A stretch of 64,000 nt of DNA from Clostridia bacterium (GTDB lineage Bacteria > Bacillota > Clostridia > Oscillospirales > Acutalibacteraceae): contig JAFYVN010000006.1 in the NCBI GenBank assembly GCA_017549105.1, positions 219,228-283,227 of the forward strand, in the 5' to 3' direction. Below the pieces are notes generated by a model. The model was not told the DNA's origin and did not search any database. It saw nothing but the letters and a program-made list of their open reading frames with translations. Numbering within the stretch: the first letter of the stretch is position 1; every line of letters starts with the position of its first letter. The translations under genes were made by a program, and so were the position numbers. Below are positions 53,030-63,109 of this stretch, in pieces.

Positions 53030-53060
53030 AAAGCGGTGCAAAAAAACTTGCACCGCTTGA
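53030..53060 (-). terminator. hairpin after rpmE
   Basis: AAGCGGTGCA pairs with TGCACCGCTT around a loop rich in T on the minus strand; the T-run after it is short (TTTGCTTTTG), so it is probably a leaky terminator before the YigZ gene. Confidence 0.6.
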
Positions 53061-53068
53061 TTTGCTTA

Positions 53069-53275
53069 TTATTTGTTATTGAGATTGAAACGCTTATTGA
53101 AGCGATCAACACGTCCACCGGTATCAACAAGCTTCTGCTTACCGGTAAAGAACGGATGGCACTTTGAGCAGATATCAACACGAAGATTCTCTTTTGTTGA
53201 ACCTGTTGTGATAACCTCACCGCAAGCGCAGCGTACCTCTGTCTGTTCGTACTTGGGATGGAGTCCTTCCTTCAT
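53069..53275 (-). CDS. rpmE: ribosomal protein L31 (zinc-binding form)
   Basis: 68 residues. Starts [11 protein letters not shown], with the zinc ligand pairs CAC near 16-18 and CSKC near 36-39, so this is the Zn-containing type. It sits on the large ribosomal subunit. AGAGGTGA lies 7 bp before the ATG, and a promoter is at 53319-53347. Confidence 0.97.
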   Translation of the reverse strand: MKEGLHPKYEQTEVRCACGEVITTGSTKENLRVDICSKCHPFFTGKQKLVDTGGRVDRFNKRFNLNNK

Positions 53276-53318
53276 TTGATGTCACCTCTTTCGGTATATC
53301 CATATACATAACGGAAAA

Positions 53319-53347
53319 ATTTTATCATAACAAAAGAAAAAATGCAA
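53319..53347 (-). promoter_or_regulatory. SigA promoter of rpmE
   Basis: Minus strand: TTGCAT (53347-53342), 17-bp spacer, TAAAAT (53324-53319). Confidence 0.65.
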
Positions 53348-53365
53348 GTGTTTTTTGAAATTTTT

Positions 53366-56300
53366 TTATTCTTGGCTAATTTCAATAGTTTTTCCGAGTG
53401 AAAATGAGTATATTACTGTCTCTTTAACGGGCAAACCGATAACCTCCGACAAACATCGGCGATAAACCGAAAGCTGTTCCTTGTAATGAGCAACAAGCTC
53501 GGACTCATCAGAAGCTCTGTCGGTTTTGAAATCGATGATAACAAGGCTGCCGTTTTCCTCAAATGCGCAGTCGGCAACGCCCTCGATAATAACCGTTTCT
53601 CCCCTTGCCTCTTCCCGAGAGATTCCGGGGTTCATTTCGTTCAGCGGAATCGCCACGGTAAATGCATATTCCTTATAAACTTTATCGGCATTTCGAATTC
53701 TTTTTGCAAGCTCACTTTCAAAGAAAACCGAAATTGCCTTTTTATCAACAACCTTCGCTTCGGTTTCGGTCAGCATACCGTACTCAACAAGTCGGTCAAG
53801 CTCTTTTTCAACACTTACACCTGCAGCCGAATAATCGGCATACTGCATAAACCTGTGAGTTGCCGTGCCTCTCTGAGCGGGTGTGAGTCTGTCTTTGCTG
53901 ACAAAAGCGGGTCTGCGTGATGCAAAAAATTCTCCGCCGATGCCCTCGGAATCGAGTTTAGATGCAATTCTTTTTGCAACAACTCCTTCGAGCGATGCAT
54001 AAGGATAAACATAGCTCAGTCTTTCACGGATTTTGGCAACGGTATCGGGATTTGCTTCTGCACACACAGTTTCTTTTGGCATTTCTTTTTCTTCAGAACT
54101 GTCGGGGATAATCTTTGTTTCAAGCCTTGTTTCGCATCTGAGAGCAATCGATGATGTTACTCCCGCCGCATTGCGCAGTGCGTGAGCATCGGGATGCCTT
54201 ATCAACGCGGAAAGAATGCACTTTGCATAGCTCGAAAATCCGATGACCGTAAACGGGTCAATAAGCATATCCTCCCTGACATTCGCAGCAATTTTAGAAA
54301 GCTCTTTTGACCAGTCGGGTGACGATGCAAGTATAACCAGCTTTTCCTTGGGTCTTGTAAGCGCAACATAGAGCACTCGGAGTTCCTCGGAATGCTCCGC
54401 CTTTGTTATTTCAAGCTTTGCAGCGATTCTCGGAAGAGTGTCAAACTTCGCATAACCCGAATTATTTTTGATGCCTATTCCGCTTTCGGGAGCAATCAGC
54501 AAATCCTCCCTGACGGAAAGTTCATTATATTTCTTTTCGCAAGCCGCAAGGAAGCAAACGGGGAATTCAAGACCCTTACTCTTGTGGATTGTCATTATTT
54601 TAACGGAATCTTCGGTTTCCGAGTCCGAGCCGCCCGAAGTGATTTTCACTCCGCCTTTTGATATATTATCGAGATATCTGACAAATCCCGCAACGCCCTT
54701 TTTGCCCGTGCTTTCATACCGTGAAGCAAGGTCAATAAAGTTGTTGAGATTCGCTCTGCGTTTGGTGCTGTCTTTCATCGTGCTTACAACTGCGCCGTAT
54801 CCCGTTTCACTTATAAGCCTTCTTATAAGCTCGCTTGCGCTGACGGTTGATGCAAGTCTGCGCATATCCTTTGTCTTTTCAAGGAACATTTCTGCTTTTG
54901 GATTGCCGTTTTCGGCAGCGTAAACAACGCACTGATAAACCGAACACTTTCTTTGTGCCGAACGCATAACCGCAAGGTCATCGGCAGTAAAACCGAATAC
55001 AGGCGAAAGCAAAACTGCGGTAAGAGGTATATCGTCCACAGGATTGTCGATAACCTTCAAAAGCGAAATCATAAACATAATTTCAGGCGACGAAAGAAAG
55101 CTCTCCCCCGCCTCACAGCTTACGGGAATACCTCTTGCGGTAAGCTCATCAATAAACTCTTTTGAACACCCCTTGACACTTCGCAGAAGAATGCAGAAAT
55201 CGCCATAGCGTGCCTTTCTCTGCGCTTCTCCTTCGGTGAAGGTTGTACCGTCGGACATTGCTTTTTCTATATAATCCGCAACATACCTCGCCTGCGCCTC
55301 ATAGCTGTTTTCGGTTTCAATAAGACAGACCTCGGTATCCGCGCCCTTACTTTCGGGGTAAGATGCGTTTGCAGCTTCGAGAAATTCGTTTTTATCGTAG
55401 TCAAGACCGCCCGCATCACGGCTCATCAGCGAAGAAAAGATGAAGTTAACCGTTTCGGTAACACCGTTACGGCTTCTGAAATTCTTGCCGAGAGTAACCT
55501 TTGCGGGGTAGTTGCCGTCTTCGTATTCATTCATTCCGTCTCTGCGTGCAAGAAAGATTTCGGGCATCGCCTGACGGAATCGGTAGATGCTCTGCTTGAC
55601 GTCACCAACCATAAACAGGTTGCTTTCATTCTTTGAAAGTGCGCTGAATATCATATCCTGAGCCTTGTTGACATCCTGGTATTCGTCAACGAGAATTTCG
55701 GCATAGTTTTCCGCAAGCTGAAGCGCAAGCGGAGTTCTGACATATCCGTCATCAGTCGGTTCAACAAGAAGCTCAAGAGCCATATGAAGTGTATCCGAAA
55801 AATCCGCACCGTTTTCTTCCCTTTTGAGCCTCTTGAATTCTTCCGCATATTTTATAACAGCATTTACAAACTCCGAAATAATCGGTGCAAGTTTTTCAAC
55901 GTCGGCCTTGTGCTCATCTTCGCTTATGCCTACATAAGCTGAAATATCGGCAAAACGTTTTTTATAAGTATCCCTTGCACCCTTGCAGATATCCTTAAGC
56001 TCGCCTGCATAACCTTTCGGTGCGGTTGCCATTCTTGAAAACGAAGAATCTGAAACGCAAACCGAAAACTCATCCCACAAATCGCTGTAAAGAGAATCGA
56101 GAACCTTCTCAAACATCACTCTGTCGTCTTCAAAAGTCGGTCTGTACTTCGCTTCAAGCTCGGGTTCATCCGCAAGCAGACGTATGCAATGCTCTGCATC
56201 GGAGATGCAGGATTTCAGGCTTTTTTCGGCGTGAGAAAGAATGATTTTTCCCCATGCACTCTCTTTTATCGGCTTAGGATTGCTGAACTCCGTTGCAAGA

Positions 56301-56875
56301 GATCTGAGCCATTTTTCGGGGAAGGGATATGCCATCGAAAGCTCATAAAGTTTCAGTATCGCATCAATTAATTTTTTATCGTCCTTTTTATCGCTGATAA
56401 GCTCACAGAGATTAACAAAGCTTTCCGTTGACTCCGCATAGAGCGAATCAGCAACGGAAGATACTGCACGGTTTCTCAAAAGACCGAGTTTGCCTTCATC
56501 GAGCAAAGCAAAATCGGGCGCAATACCGAGCGAATGAAAATTCTCCCTGACAAGACCGATGCAGAACGAGTCGATTGTGCATATATTCGCAAAAGGAAGC
56601 ATAAGCTGCTGACGGCGCAGACGCTTATCAGAGGGACTGAGCGCAATTTTTTTGCCGATGGCGGCATGAATTTTATCCTTCATCTGAGCTGCAGCTGCAT
56701 TTGTGAAGGTTACAATCAGCATATTCTCAACTCCGCACGGATTCTCTGCATCGCAGATACGCTGAATTACTCTTTCAACAAGCACGGCAGTTTTGCCCGA
56801 ACCCGCTGCCGCACTTACAAGCAGCGTGCCGTCTCTTGCCTCAATCGCCTTTTGCTGGTCAACTGTCCACTTCAT
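53366..56875 (-). CDS. addA: helicase-nuclease AddA
   Basis: 1169 residues from the ATG at 56875, 9 bp after GGAG; the ATG at 56884 abuts that site. UvrD-type helicase motifs: Walker A AAAGSGKTA near 24, VDEYQDVN, GDVKQSIYRFRQAMPE, SKGLEFPV, and LYVALTRPKEK. The C-terminal nuclease has GVADCAFEENGSLVIIDFKTD. With AddB it resects double-strand breaks for RecA. It overlaps addB by 17 bp. Confidence 0.96.
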   Translation of the reverse strand: MKWTVDQQKAIEARDGTLLVSAAAGSGKTAVLVERVIQRICDAENPCGVENMLIVTFTNAAAAQMKDKIHAAIGKKIALSPSDKRLRRQQLMLPFANICTIDSFCIGLVRENFHSLGIAPDFALLDEGKLGLLRNRAVSSVADSLYAESTESFVNLCELISDKKDDKKLIDAILKLYELSMAYPFPEKWLRSLATEFSNPKPIKESAWGKIILSHAEKSLKSCISDAEHCIRLLADEPELEAKYRPTFEDDRVMFEKVLDSLYSDLWDEFSVCVSDSSFSRMATAPKGYAGELKDICKGARDTYKKRFADISAYVGISEDEHKADVEKLAPIISEFVNAVIKYAEEFKRLKREENGADFSDTLHMALELLVEPTDDGYVRTPLALQLAENYAEILVDEYQDVNKAQDMIFSALSKNESNLFMVGDVKQSIYRFRQAMPEIFLARRDGMNEYEDGNYPAKVTLGKNFRSRNGVTETVNFIFSSLMSRDAGGLDYDKNEFLEAANASYPESKGADTEVCLIETENSYEAQARYVADYIEKAMSDGTTFTEGEAQRKARYGDFCILLRSVKGCSKEFIDELTARGIPVSCEAGESFLSSPEIMFMISLLKVIDNPVDDIPLTAVLLSPVFGFTADDLAVMRSAQRKCSVYQCVVYAAENGNPKAEMFLEKTKDMRRLASTVSASELIRRLISETGYGAVVSTMKDSTKRRANLNNFIDLASRYESTGKKGVAGFVRYLDNISKGGVKITSGGSDSETEDSVKIMTIHKSKGLEFPVCFLAACEKKYNELSVREDLLIAPESGIGIKNNSGYAKFDTLPRIAAKLEITKAEHSEELRVLYVALTRPKEKLVILASSPDWSKELSKIAANVREDMLIDPFTVIGFSSYAKCILSALIRHPDAHALRNAAGVTSSIALRCETRLETKIIPDSSEEKEMPKETVCAEANPDTVAKIRERLSYVYPYASLEGVVAKRIASKLDSEGIGGEFFASRRPAFVSKDRLTPAQRGTATHRFMQYADYSAAGVSVEKELDRLVEYGMLTETEAKVVDKKAISVFFESELAKRIRNADKVYKEYAFTVAIPLNEMNPGISREEARGETVIIEGVADCAFEENGSLVIIDFKTDRASDESELVAHYKEQLSVYRRCLSEVIGLPVKETVIYSFSLGKTIEISQE

Positions 56876-59800
56876 CGCTCTCATCTCCTTCCGTCAGAAT
56901 TTTTATTACCTCGTCGGTCTTGCAGTCGTTAAGCTCTCTGACGGGAATGTTTTCCTCATAAGAGCAAACCGATTTATAATCACAGTATTCGCATACTTTT
57001 TCGTAGCTTTTGCCGTAGGCAGGGAGTGCGGGAATTTCGCCCGAATGCAGAGCATCCGCCATTTCAGCAAGAATTGAATCTGCCTTTTCTTTGAGTTTTC
57101 CGAGCTGTTCAAGTCCGATAAGCGAACCCGAAAATTCACCGCCCTTGAATCTTGCCGGCACAAAAAGTCCGCTCTTTGTTTCATCCATAGCGGTTATAAC
57201 ATCGGGATCGTTAAGAATAATACCGTTCATACGGCATTTCTTCTGCCTTTCGGCTTCTATTTCGTCATCGCTGAGGCTTCTGTCAGCCGAAACAAGCGGA
57301 GAATTTGCGGGGTAATAAAGCACACCTGCAGGGGTAAACTCGCCGTATTTTTCAGCTCCGTTCTGCCACAGAGTAAACAGATAAATAAACATCTGCATAT
57401 TCAGACCCTGAACAACATCGCTGAGCGCAAACTCCTTGCCCGATGACTTGTAGTCCACAACTCTTATATATTTTCCGCCGTTGATAAACGCCTCATCAAC
57501 TCTGTCAATCGCACCGGAAATAACAACTCTTCCGTTTTCGGTTTTGACCTCATAGGGCGGAATTTCACTGTCTCTGCCGATTTCGAGTTCAAAATCAACG
57601 GGAGTAAAACTGCTGAGCGAAAGCTCCTTTATAAGTCTTTGCGCAACATCGCAGATTGATATGACAAGTTTGTTGAAAAGATAGACAAATCTTTCGCTTC
57701 TGTTTGCGCCGTCAAGTCTGCTCATAAGATATTCTTCAAGGAGTACGCTGAAAAACTCCATAAGCTCTTTTCGGCTCATTTCAACAAGCTCGGATTTTTC
57801 GAATCTTGTAAGAAGCTGTTCAAGCGCATAATGGATAACATTACCCCTCTGCATCGGATCAAGCTCCGCAACCTTGCGGGGCATAGCCTTTATTCCGTAG
57901 CGGCAGAAATAAGCAAACGGGCATTTATAGTAGCTTTCAACTCTTGAAGCGGAAATAAACATATCCTTTCCGAAAAGACTGACAGCGGTATCTTTATCTT
58001 CAATTTTAAAATCGCGGATACCCGATGCACGGTCAAGAGCGGCTATTCTGCCCTCAAATTCAGCATCGCCAACAAAATATTCTTTGAGAGAAGCGTAGAG
58101 TTCGTTCGCTTCGCTCTTATTCTTTGCAAGCTGTTCAAACGCAAGCTCTTTTCCCTCGATGAAATATGCTCCGTTTTGCTCATATGCGGCAACCTCATTA
58201 CACTTTGGAAACAGAGTTTTGATTTTTGTATAAAGCTCCGAAGGCGAAAGAGCCTCGCCTTTTGTATTCTTTTCTGGGCAGCAGACATAGAGTCTGTCTG
58301 ATGCACAGCAGAAAGCGTTATAAGCAATCAACTTTTCTTCGGCAAGCTTATATTCGCCGAAATCGGAAAGACCGATTCCCATTTCGCTCATTCTGCGTCT
58401 GTCTTTATCGGTCAGCGCATTTCCCGATGAAGGTACAGCGGGGAAAACGCCATTGTTCGCGCCCGCAATAAACACAACCTTCGGCGCAACCGTACGTATT
58501 CTGTCTGCAGAGCCGATAGTTATTTCATCAAGACCCTGAGGCAGGCTGCCGACCGTCTGTACGCCGAGCATAAGCTCAAGCATATCCGCAACCTCGGATG
58601 CAGTAACGCTTCTACCCCTTAAAAGAGTTTCAAGGCTGTCGAGAAGGTCGATAACGGTGTTCCACATACGTTCAAGCTCGAGAGCAAGACCCGTCTCGCC
58701 CTGATTTTCGAGCGAAACTGCAAGACTTCTGATATTGTCGGATGCACCGACTTTTTCTAAAAATTCAAAAATCGATTTTGCCGCTCCTTCGCCGTCTGTA
58801 TCAAAGAGGTTTTCTTTGAGAGAATAAAGCGGTGCAACAATTTTTTTGCGCAAAGAGTTGAGATATTCAAGCTCACTCTGTTCTTTTTCTCCGAATTCTT
58901 CGCCAAACCCGTTGGGGTTACGGTCAAAATCCTTTATCCATTGTGAACCGTTTATATTCCAGAGATAGGCATAATTTTCAACATCGGATATCTCCTGCGT
59001 ATCAAATCCCGCAAGACCCGTTTTGAGATATCTCATAAGCGTTTCGGTATCAAAACCCGATGATGCAATGCTCACCGCACTGCTGACAAGATTTATAACG
59101 GGCGAAACATCAACAGGCTGACGGCTGTCCTCAAAAACGGAAACACCGCATTTTTTGAGCGCACCTCTGAGCACCGGCTCATAAGACGTGCTGTCACGCG
59201 CGATAACAGCGATGTCACGGCATCTGTAGCCGTTTTCTCTTATCAGCTTTTTTGCCGTGCAGGCAATATACTCACATTCTTCATATATATCAGATGCTTT
59301 GCAAAGCGTAATCGCTCCGCTTTCATCCTCATAAACATTGGGCGAGGGTGAAAAAAGCTCTTTTTCAAGTGCAAAAAGTTCGGGAGAATTGTATTTTAAA
59401 AATTGAGGCGGAAAATTGTTGAACTTGCTTCTCATCGAAAGATACTGAGGCTTTGCAACGGGCACACCGTTTTTCTTTGCAAGTTCAATCAGACGTTTTG
59501 CCGTGCGTTTTGTATGCGCAAACAAATCCGTTTCATCGTCATCATTCTGAAGATTATCCGTGCACAGGGTAACATAAACCGCAGTTGATGTTCTCATCAT
59601 CTCGGAAAGTACCTTGTATTCCTGAGCGGTAAATCCTCTGAATGCGTCAACAAAAACAAGTCTGCCCTTAAAGTAATCGCTTGAGGGCATAACCTCATAA
59701 AGCTCGGTGAGAAGGTCATCGGGATTGAAGTAGCTGTCTTTTGTCAGCGCATCATAGGCGTCCAGCACGGTCACGATATCCGTAAGCTTCATTTTGAGCA

Positions 59801-60242
59801 GGCTGTTTTCCTCCGTTGCAAGTGCAAGATGCACCGCATCAGCCGAAACAGAATTCTGCTTGAATTCCGAGGAGAGTGCAACAAACTCGGATATAACCGA
59901 TTTTCTTGCGGTATGTTTTCCGTAAAGAGCAAGCTTATCCTTGACGCTTTCGAGCGCCATTCTCATAAGCACTGCTTTTGCGGAATCGTCAAGCCTTCTG
60001 CGCTCGTGAAACGCAGGTTTGCCCACAAGTTTTTCACCGAGACTTGTAAAGCTCAGCACATCCACATCAGCCATTGCCTTTGCACCGATGCGTTCAAGCA
60101 TAATTTTTTCGCTCATAAACGAAAACTGCTCGGGCACAATGAGGGTCAGTTTTTTGTGTCCGCCCTGAGAAAACTGACCGATAAGGTTCATTATATGAGT
60201 TGTTTTTCCTCCGCCTTGCGAAGCAAGAATTAAATAGAGCAT
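56859..60242 (-). CDS. addB: helicase-nuclease AddB
   Basis: A 1127-residue protein. Walker A-like GGGKTT near 10-15 in a degenerate helicase; C-terminal nuclease with VVDYKSSGKE. The iron-sulfur cysteines are one in YYKCPFAYFC upstream of the nuclease and three in the tail at 1084, 1087 and 1093 (CX2CX5C), as in Bacillus AddB. It recognises Chi-like sites and stabilises the complex. GGAG is 7 bp upstream of the ATG. Confidence 0.96.
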   Translation of the reverse strand: MLYLILASQGGGKTTHIMNLIGQFSQGGHKKLTLIVPEQFSFMSEKIMLERIGAKAMADVDVLSFTSLGEKLVGKPAFHERRRLDDSAKAVLMRMALESVKDKLALYGKHTARKSVISEFVALSSEFKQNSVSADAVHLALATEENSLLKMKLTDIVTVLDAYDALTKDSYFNPDDLLTELYEVMPSSDYFKGRLVFVDAFRGFTAQEYKVLSEMMRTSTAVYVTLCTDNLQNDDDETDLFAHTKRTAKRLIELAKKNGVPVAKPQYLSMRSKFNNFPPQFLKYNSPELFALEKELFSPSPNVYEDESGAITLCKASDIYEECEYIACTAKKLIRENGYRCRDIAVIARDSTSYEPVLRGALKKCGVSVFEDSRQPVDVSPVINLVSSAVSIASSGFDTETLMRYLKTGLAGFDTQEISDVENYAYLWNINGSQWIKDFDRNPNGFGEEFGEKEQSELEYLNSLRKKIVAPLYSLKENLFDTDGEGAAKSIFEFLEKVGASDNIRSLAVSLENQGETGLALELERMWNTVIDLLDSLETLLRGRSVTASEVADMLELMLGVQTVGSLPQGLDEITIGSADRIRTVAPKVVFIAGANNGVFPAVPSSGNALTDKDRRRMSEMGIGLSDFGEYKLAEEKLIAYNAFCCASDRLYVCCPEKNTKGEALSPSELYTKIKTLFPKCNEVAAYEQNGAYFIEGKELAFEQLAKNKSEANELYASLKEYFVGDAEFEGRIAALDRASGIRDFKIEDKDTAVSLFGKDMFISASRVESYYKCPFAYFCRYGIKAMPRKVAELDPMQRGNVIHYALEQLLTRFEKSELVEMSRKELMEFFSVLLEEYLMSRLDGANRSERFVYLFNKLVISICDVAQRLIKELSLSSFTPVDFELEIGRDSEIPPYEVKTENGRVVISGAIDRVDEAFINGGKYIRVVDYKSSGKEFALSDVVQGLNMQMFIYLFTLWQNGAEKYGEFTPAGVLYYPANSPLVSADRSLSDDEIEAERQKKCRMNGIILNDPDVITAMDETKSGLFVPARFKGGEFSGSLIGLEQLGKLKEKADSILAEMADALHSGEIPALPAYGKSYEKVCEYCDYKSVCSYEENIPVRELNDCKTDEVIKILTEGDESDEVDS

Positions 60243-60272
60243 AGCAATTCTCCGATTTTTCAGTATTTTTAT

Positions 60273-60301
60273 ATTATATCACATCATATCGCCTTTGTCA
60301 G
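60273..60301 (-). promoter_or_regulatory. SigA promoter of addBA
   Basis: Minus strand: CTGACA (60301-60296), 17-bp spacer, TATAAT (60278-60273). Confidence 0.72.
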
Positions 60302-60345
60302 TAACTTTTTATTTTTACAATAGTGTTACAAATTCACTTGTTTTG

Positions 60346-60374
60346 TTGACTTTGCGAAAATAAGTTGTTATATT
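60346..60374 (+). promoter_or_regulatory. SigA promoter of the O-antigen-ligase-like unit
   Basis: TTGACT (60346-60351), 17-bp spacer, TATATT (60369-60374), 41 bp before the ATG at 60416. Confidence 0.65.
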
Positions 60375-60415
60375 ATTTGTGTATAATTTTATCCTTTTTA
60401 CAAACGAGGTAATTT

Positions 60416-61765
60416 ATGGAGAAAATTAATAAATTTCTTGTTTCCGACTGGTTTACGGTTCTTCTTCTTGTTGCCGCAGTCGGTGTTGTGTTCAGCGGAT
60501 GCGAAATTATCGGAACAGTTGCTTTCGTGCTCATTTTCGGCATTACAATGGCTTTAACCGATAATTGGATGCCTCTGCTCCAGATTATAATGTTCACAAC
60601 CTGCTTTGCGATACGGTGCAAAAACTCATTCAGCACCTTTCTGGGGTATTGGTGGGTTGTGCCGATAATGGTTGCACTGGTTATCTGCCACTTTGTGCGG
60701 TTCAAAGCGCATTTTTCGGGCGGAACATGCTTCAAGGGCATTCTTGCAACCTCGGTTGCCGTCACCCTTGGAGGTGTCGGAATTATCTCCGCCAAAGAAT
60801 ATTTCTCTTATACATCGCTTTTCTATATCTTTATGCTTGGCTTCGGAATGCTCATAATCTATTCCTATATGAGTGCAAGTCTCGAAGCAAAAGATTCTTA
60901 TTCGTATGCTGAAAAGTTTTCGAAGATGATGGTATGTGTCATTTGTCTGCTTGCCGTATGTCTTTTTGAAGAATATTTCTCTAACCGGGCACAGTTTGCC
61001 GACGGATTTGAAATTCTTCCCTTCCAGTGGCGCAACAATGCGGCAACAATGCTTATGCTTGCAATGCCGTTTGCATTCTATCTCTCCAACAAGGATTTCG
61101 GACTTTTCTTCATCGGAATTCTCGACTATATCCTCATCCTTTTCACAGGTTCAAGAGGCGGTATGCTCTTTGGAATACTTGAACTGATACTCTGCATCAT
61201 TGTTATGTTTATTCTTGATAAACGTCACAGACCCGCAATCGCAGCTATTGTCGGAGTGTCGTTGGTCGTTACCGCTCTTACATACGAAACCTGGATTGAT
61301 ACCCTCAGCTACACTCTTCTCAGACTTATTGACCCCAACGAAAACTCAATCAGACTTCAGCTTATCCCCAGAGGAATCGAAGATTTCAAAGCCAATCCGA
61401 TTTTCGGCAGAGGCATTGGATATATGGGTAACAGAGACGTTCACAAGAGCGCTGATTTTGCGCTTTGCTGGTATCACTGCTCTCCCATTCAGATTATCGG
61501 CAGCTTCGGCATTACCGGCATTGCAGCTTACGGTTATCTGATTTATCTCCGTATCAAAACTCTTCTCAAAAACTTCACATTCTTTAATGTTATAATGTTC
61601 CTTTCGTATATCGGACTCGAACTTATGTCGCTCGTTAATCCCGGCATTTTCGCTCCGTTCCCCTATCTTTTCCTTATCACGCTTTATTTTGTTATGATGG
61701 AAAAGAGCAACAACTCCGAGGATAAGAAGGTTCTTCCGCGGATTATGAGAGGTGAAAAACGATGA
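60416..61765 (+). CDS. O-antigen ligase/polymerase-like membrane protein
   Basis: A 449-residue protein with about eleven membrane helices. The region FTGSRGGMLFG near 240, the large outer loop with SIRLQLIPRGIEDFKANPIFGRGIGY, and WYHCSPIQIIGSFGITG fit the Wzy_C/WaaL-type family, in which Arg and His of the loop act on polyprenyl-linked glycans. In a Gram-positive it would polymerise or attach a surface polysaccharide. The stop overlaps the next ATG (ATGA), so the unit is translationally coupled. Confidence 0.85.
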   Translation: MEKINKFLVSDWFTVLLLVAAVGVVFSGCEIIGTVAFVLIFGITMALTDNWMPLLQIIMFTTCFAIRCKNSFSTFLGYWWVVPIMVALVICHFVRFKAHFSGGTCFKGILATSVAVTLGGVGIISAKEYFSYTSLFYIFMLGFGMLIIYSYMSASLEAKDSYSYAEKFSKMMVCVICLLAVCLFEEYFSNRAQFADGFEILPFQWRNNAATMLMLAMPFAFYLSNKDFGLFFIGILDYILILFTGSRGGMLFGILELILCIIVMFILDKRHRPAIAAIVGVSLVVTALTYETWIDTLSYTLLRLIDPNENSIRLQLIPRGIEDFKANPIFGRGIGYMGNRDVHKSADFALCWYHCSPIQIIGSFGITGIAAYGYLIYLRIKTLLKNFTFFNVIMFLSYIGLELMSLVNPGIFAPFPYLFLITLYFVMMEKSNNSEDKKVLPRIMRGEKR

Positions 61766-62514
61766 ACGTACTTTCAATCGGCAACAGTTTTTCAACAAAT
61801 GCGCATAAATTCCTGCCGTATATGGCAAAAGTGGCGGGCAAAGAACTTTTACTTTGCAATCTCTTCATTGGCGGATGTTCACTTGAACAGCATTGGAACA
61901 ACTGGAAAGACGAGAAAACCGCATATGATTATGAGGTCTATCTTGAAAATGAAACGGAGCTGTCACGTGCTCCTGAGGTTGCTCTTCACGAAGCTGTTGA
62001 AGACGAGGAATGGGATATTATCACCATCCAGCAATGCAGTCATTTCAGCGGAATACCCGAAAGCTATTCGCCCTATCTTTCCGAGCTTGCTGAATATTGC
62101 AGAATGGTTCAGCCGAAGGCAAAAATAATGCTTCATCAGACCTGGGCATACGAGCCGACTACCGAGCATCCCGGATTTGCAAACTACGGCAGAAATCAGC
62201 AGGAAATGTATAAATCCCTCACCGAAGCCTATGCAAACGCAGCAATGGAAGCGGATATTGATCTGATTATTCCGAGCGGCAGAGCGTGGCAGACCGCACG
62301 TAACACAATCACCGACCGTCTTACGGTTGAGGACGGATACCACGGCAATGACCTCGGCTGTTACCTTGCAAGTGCGTGCTTCTACGAAATGATTTTCGGT
62401 GAAAGCATTTATGAAAATACATTTTATCCCGACGGAGTTGATAAGAATATAATTGATATCCTTAAGCTTTGCGCCCATACGGCGGTGGAGAAAGGGATAA
62501 TCAGAAATGGTTGA
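61762..62514 (+). CDS. DUF4886-type SGNH-hydrolase-like protein
   Basis: A 250-residue protein. The start VLSIGNSFSTNA is a GDSL-like block with Ser as nucleophile. QQCSHFSG fits block III, and DGYHGNDLGCYLAS near the C-terminus supplies Asp and His. SGNH enzymes are esterases or acetylesterases. No signal peptide. It is coupled to the O-antigen-ligase-like gene, which suggests that it edits acyl groups on the same surface glycan (inference). Confidence 0.85.
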   Translation: MNVLSIGNSFSTNAHKFLPYMAKVAGKELLLCNLFIGGCSLEQHWNNWKDEKTAYDYEVYLENETELSRAPEVALHEAVEDEEWDIITIQQCSHFSGIPESYSPYLSELAEYCRMVQPKAKIMLHQTWAYEPTTEHPGFANYGRNQQEMYKSLTEAYANAAMEADIDLIIPSGRAWQTARNTITDRLTVEDGYHGNDLGCYLASACFYEMIFGESIYENTFYPDGVDKNIIDILKLCAHTAVEKGIIRNG

Positions 62515-63016
62515 TAAATTAAGATTATTTGCAGATAACTTCGTTGAATTTTTGGCTGTATTATCAGAATTACCGGGATTATGTGTTTTTATTTTCGTTC
62601 TTTTATCTTTTGCGTTTTATTGTTCCGTAACTAGTATTACGGATTCACTCTTTGATGTTCACAGAAGTAAAACAGCAGTCAGAAAAATTATGAAAGAGTA
62701 CAGCTTTTGGCAAAAGATTTTAAGAAAACCCCATAAAGAACACTGTCTGCATGCCAAAAGTTTCTGCATAAAAATAATCAATTATCTTTATGTCAATGCC
62801 GTTTTCTTTGCGGTAGGTTTGCTAATTATAATTATTGAATGCATCGTATCTAAAAAACTAACCATTTCATTTTTCGTTTTAAGTGCTCAATTTTGGACTT
62901 TTGATATACCTATATTCACTATAAGTTTTATTCTTAAAGAAAATCCATTTCAGAAAATGTCTAAATACCGATTTGAAAAATATCACCAAACTAAAGAATA
63001 TGAAAAACTGACATAA
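62507..63016 (+). CDS. small membrane protein of unknown function
   Basis: A 169-residue protein with about three hydrophobic helices (FIFVLLSFAFYC, NAVFFAVGLLIIIIE, a third near 130) and basic loops. It overlaps the DUF4886 gene by 8 bp with GAGAAAGGG just upstream of the ATG. No family recognised. Its base composition is more AT-rich than its neighbours. It ends the three-gene unit before a terminator. Confidence 0.65.
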   Translation: MVDKLRLFADNFVEFLAVLSELPGLCVFIFVLLSFAFYCSVTSITDSLFDVHRSKTAVRKIMKEYSFWQKILRKPHKEHCLHAKSFCIKIINYLYVNAVFFAVGLLIIIIECIVSKKLTISFFVLSAQFWTFDIPIFTISFILKENPFQKMSKYRFEKYHQTKEYEKLT

Positions 63017-63024
63017 AGTAACTA

Positions 63025-63056
63025 AACCCGTGCTTCACTTGCACGGGTTATTTTTT
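63025..63056 (+). terminator. rho-independent terminator
   Basis: AACCCGTGC (63025-63033) pairs with GCACGGGTT (63041-63049) and is followed by ATTTTTT. Confidence 0.88.
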
Positions 63057-63061
63057 AACAG

Positions 63062-63092
63062 AAAAAAGGAGCAACCCGAAGGTTGCTCCCTA
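63062..63092 (-). terminator. rho-independent terminator of tuf
   Basis: Minus strand: GGAGCAACC, loop TTCG, GGTTGCTCC, then six T. A stable UUCG-type tetraloop. Confidence 0.9.
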
Positions 63093-63109
63093 AAAAGAAC
63101 TTTTTAAAA

